A stretch of DNA of 64,000 bases. Source: Microbacterium sp. 1.5R (GTDB taxonomy: Bacteria; Actinomycetota; Actinomycetes; Actinomycetales; Microbacteriaceae). The stretch spans positions 186,001-250,000 of the forward strand of contig NZ_CP018151.1 of NCBI RefSeq assembly GCF_001889265.1, given 5' to 3'. This document shows positions 62,225-64,000 of this stretch, in pieces. The number at the start of each line of letters is the position of its first letter. Position 1 is the first letter of the stretch. The notes beneath the pieces were generated by a model that saw nothing but the letters and a program-made list of their open reading frames with translations, had not been told where the DNA came from and searched no databases. The position numbers were made by a program, and so were the translations under genes.

Positions 62225-63913
62225 ATGACGGATGCTGCGGCGCAGGGCGCCCATCGTGCCCGGTACCGCCGCATCCTGTCGTTCGCGGCGCGCGAGTTCC
62301 TCAAGGTCTGGTGGTTCGAGCTCGTGCTGCCGCGCTTCGGCATGAGCTCGATCGCCGAGCGCACCCGGGCGCCGCGCATGCAGCGCTTCGCGAAGCGGTT
62401 CCACGTGCTCGCGGTCGAACTCGGCGGCCTCATGATCAAGGTCGGGCAGTTCATGTCGTCACGCCTCGACGTGCTGCCGCCCGAGATCACGAAGGAGCTC
62501 GAGGGACTGCAGGACGAGGTCCCGGCCGTGCCGTTCGCCGACATCCGCGCGGCCGCCGAGGCCGAACTCGGCCGTCCGCTCGCGGAGGCCTACGCCTGGT
62601 TCGATGAGACGCCGGTGGCTGCGGCATCCCTCGGCCAGGCGCACCGGGCCCGCCTCTCCGCACAGGATGCCGTCGACACCGGTCTCGGCGACGTCGTCGT
62701 CAAGGTGCAGCGCCCCGGCATCGACGAGATCGTCGCGGTCGACCTCGCGGCACTCCGCCGCGTCGCCCGCTGGGCGATGCGCGTCCGACTGGTCGCCGAT
62801 CGGGTCGACGCTCCCGGCCTCGTCGAGGAGTTCGCGCAGACCAGCCTCGAGGAGATCGACTACCTGCACGAGGCCGCCAGCGCCGAGCGCTTTCGTGAGA
62901 ACTTCGCCGGCGACCCGCGCGTCAGCGCCCCCGAGATCGTCTGGGAGCGGTCGACCCGGCGCGTGCTCACGCTCTCGGACGTCACCGCGATCAAGATCAA
63001 CGACACGGATGCTCTGCGGGCAGCCGGCATCGATCCGGCCGAGGTCGCCGATGTGTTCGCCGAGGTCATGTTCGACCAGGTGTTCACGCACAGCTTCGTG
63101 CACGCCGACCCGCACCCGGGCAACATCTTCGTGACACCGGAGGCCGACTCGACGACCGGCCGCAACTTCCGCCTCACCTTCATCGACTTCGGGATGATGG
63201 CCGAGGTGCCCGACAACCTCCGCGACGGTCTGCGCACCCTGCTGATCGCGGTCGCCGGTCGCGACAGTCGAGGCCTGGTCACAGCGGCCCAGGAGATCGG
63301 CGTGCTGCTGCCCTCCGCCGACACCGCCGAGCTCGAGCGGGCGCTCCGCGCGCTGTTCGCCCGCTTCGGCGGCATGGGCTTCGCAGAGCTCAGCAAGGTC
63401 GACCCTCGGGAGTTCACCGACTTCGCCGACGAGTTCGGCGACATGGTGCGCTCGCTTCCGCTCCAGCTGCCCGAGAACATGCTGCTGCTCATCCGTGCGG
63501 TGTCGCTGACTTCGGGCATGTGCTCGAGCCTCGACCCGTCGTTCAACGTGTGGGACGCCGCCGAGCCCTACGCCGGCCGCCTGCTGCGCGACGAGTCGGG
63601 CAACCTCATGCAGGACATGGCGCAGCAGGCCATGGAGACCGCCGCCGTCACCTACCGCCTGCCGAAGCGGATCGACGCGATCATCACCCGCGTCGACGAC
63701 GGCAACGTCACCTTCGACACCTCGGCCCTCGAGCGCCGCCTCGACCGGCTCGAGGGCATCGCCCGCCGCATCGGATCGGGCGTGCTGTTCGCCGCGATGC
63801 TCGTCGGAGGCGCGCTGCTCGTCACGCCGCTGCCGCCGCTCGGCATCACCCTCATCTGCGTCTCGGCGCTGCCCCTGCTGCACTCGGTGTTCGGCGGTCG
63901 TCGCTCGCGCTGA
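62225..63913 (+). CDS. ABC1/UbiB-family atypical protein kinase-like protein
   Basis: The 562-residue protein has the ABC1 features: KxGQ motif LGGLMIKVGQFMSSRLDVLP, the Ala-rich loop VAAASLGQAHRA, the ATP Lys in DVVVKVQRPGIDE, the HADPHPGN catalytic motif and the metal Asp in TFIDFGMMAEVP. The C-terminus carries two hydrophobic segments (IGSGVLFAAMLVGGALLVTP, LGITLICVSALPLLHSVFGG), so it is membrane-bound. Relatives act in isoprenoid-quinone metabolism; the role in Actinobacteria is open. Its stop lies in the first unit of a tandem repeat. Confidence 0.92.
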   Translation: MTDAAAQGAHRARYRRILSFAAREFLKVWWFELVLPRFGMSSIAERTRAPRMQRFAKRFHVLAVELGGLMIKVGQFMSSRLDVLPPEITKELEGLQDEVPAVPFADIRAAAEAELGRPLAEAYAWFDETPVAAASLGQAHRARLSAQDAVDTGLGDVVVKVQRPGIDEIVAVDLAALRRVARWAMRVRLVADRVDAPGLVEEFAQTSLEEIDYLHEAASAERFRENFAGDPRVSAPEIVWERSTRRVLTLSDVTAIKINDTDALRAAGIDPAEVADVFAEVMFDQVFTHSFVHADPHPGNIFVTPEADSTTGRNFRLTFIDFGMMAEVPDNLRDGLRTLLIAVAGRDSRGLVTAAQEIGVLLPSADTAELERALRALFARFGGMGFAELSKVDPREFTDFADEFGDMVRSLPLQLPENMLLLIRAVSLTSGMCSSLDPSFNVWDAAEPYAGRLLRDESGNLMQDMAQQAMETAAVTYRLPKRIDAIITRVDDGNVTFDTSALERRLDRLEGIARRIGSGVLFAAMLVGGALLVTPLPPLGITLICVSALPLLHSVFGGRRSR

Positions 63914-63991
63914 TGCGCCCGGAGTGCTCGCGCTGATGCGCCCTGGTGCTCGCGCTGACGCGTCCTGGTGCTCGCGCTGATGCGCCCGGAG
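63903..63991. repeat. Four tandem copies of a 22-23 bp repeat at the 3' end of the ABC1 gene
   Basis: The unit GCTCGCGCTGATGCGCCC plus four to five bases occurs at 63903, 63926, 63948 and 63970, with few changes. The first unit contains the stop codon of the ABC1-family gene, so the array grew from its 3' end. It may continue beyond the window. Confidence 0.85.
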
Positions 63992-64000
63992 AACCCGGAG

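Overview
High-GC actinobacterial chromosome segment, most likely from Microbacteriaceae and probably Microbacterium. The grounds are the strong G/C third-codon bias, frequent GTG starts, 4-nt ATGA/GTGA overlaps inside operons, the recurrent in-frame GGATGC word, and the gene families present. No rRNA, tRNA or CRISPR array was seen. Taxonomy and all family calls come from reading the sequence, not from a search.

Layout. (1) 0-6 kb: a DUF2510 gene cut by the left edge, a VOC protein, and a divergent pair: a tandem Lrp/AsnC regulator facing an MFS exporter - M20 amidohydrolase - L-serine ammonia-lyase operon with 4-nt overlaps. (2) 6-27 kb: a mosaic accessory region. It carries a stand-alone SIR2 + deoxyribosyltransferase/TIR-like + HEPN protein, a two-gene module of an unknown soluble protein and a four-helix membrane protein, orphan proteins (one HEPN-like), an integrase fragment, a complete type I restriction-modification locus (hsdM-hsdS-hsdR) with a GmrSD-like DUF262 gene directly upstream, a frameshifted TIGR02391/Ymh-like gene and a truncated HAD gene. 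Ordinary genes (DHFR-like, TetR, DUF1428, lipoprotein, SDR) are interleaved, so this looks like several insertions rather than one island. (3) 27-33.5 kb: solute-binding protein, ATPase, double permease, LacI regulator and metallophosphoesterase, apparently one operon read right to left. (4) 33.5-48.4 kb: an aldarate (D-glucarate type) catabolic locus. It holds an Opp/Dpp-type ABC transporter (fused double ATPase, two permeases, binding protein), a LysR regulator, a TauE-like exporter, two D-2-hydroxyacid dehydrogenases, a glucarate-dehydratase-related enolase, and a glucarate dehydratase - 5-dehydro-4-deoxyglucarate dehydratase - ketoglutarate-semialdehyde dehydrogenase set leading to 2-oxoglutarate. 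(5) 48.4-64 kb: SulP transporter, the DUF2520-panC-panB operon, a DUF2975/HTH pair, MFS/ArsR pair, SDR/XRE pair, methionine aminopeptidase, glycosyltransferase, a YCII/ECF-sigma pair whose sigma gene is frameshifted, and a PadR/ABC1-kinase operon.

The most unusual non-coding feature lies between 49.9 and 54.7 kb. Intergenic spaces there hold about ten copies of nested double-hairpin elements built from GGAGGAG/GAAGGAG words and their complements, including five tandem units of 100-104 bp at 54130-54680 and a 229-bp tandem duplication at 52754-53190. I do not recognise the element. The most interesting protein candidates are the SIR2-HEPN gene and the soluble + four-helix membrane pair.
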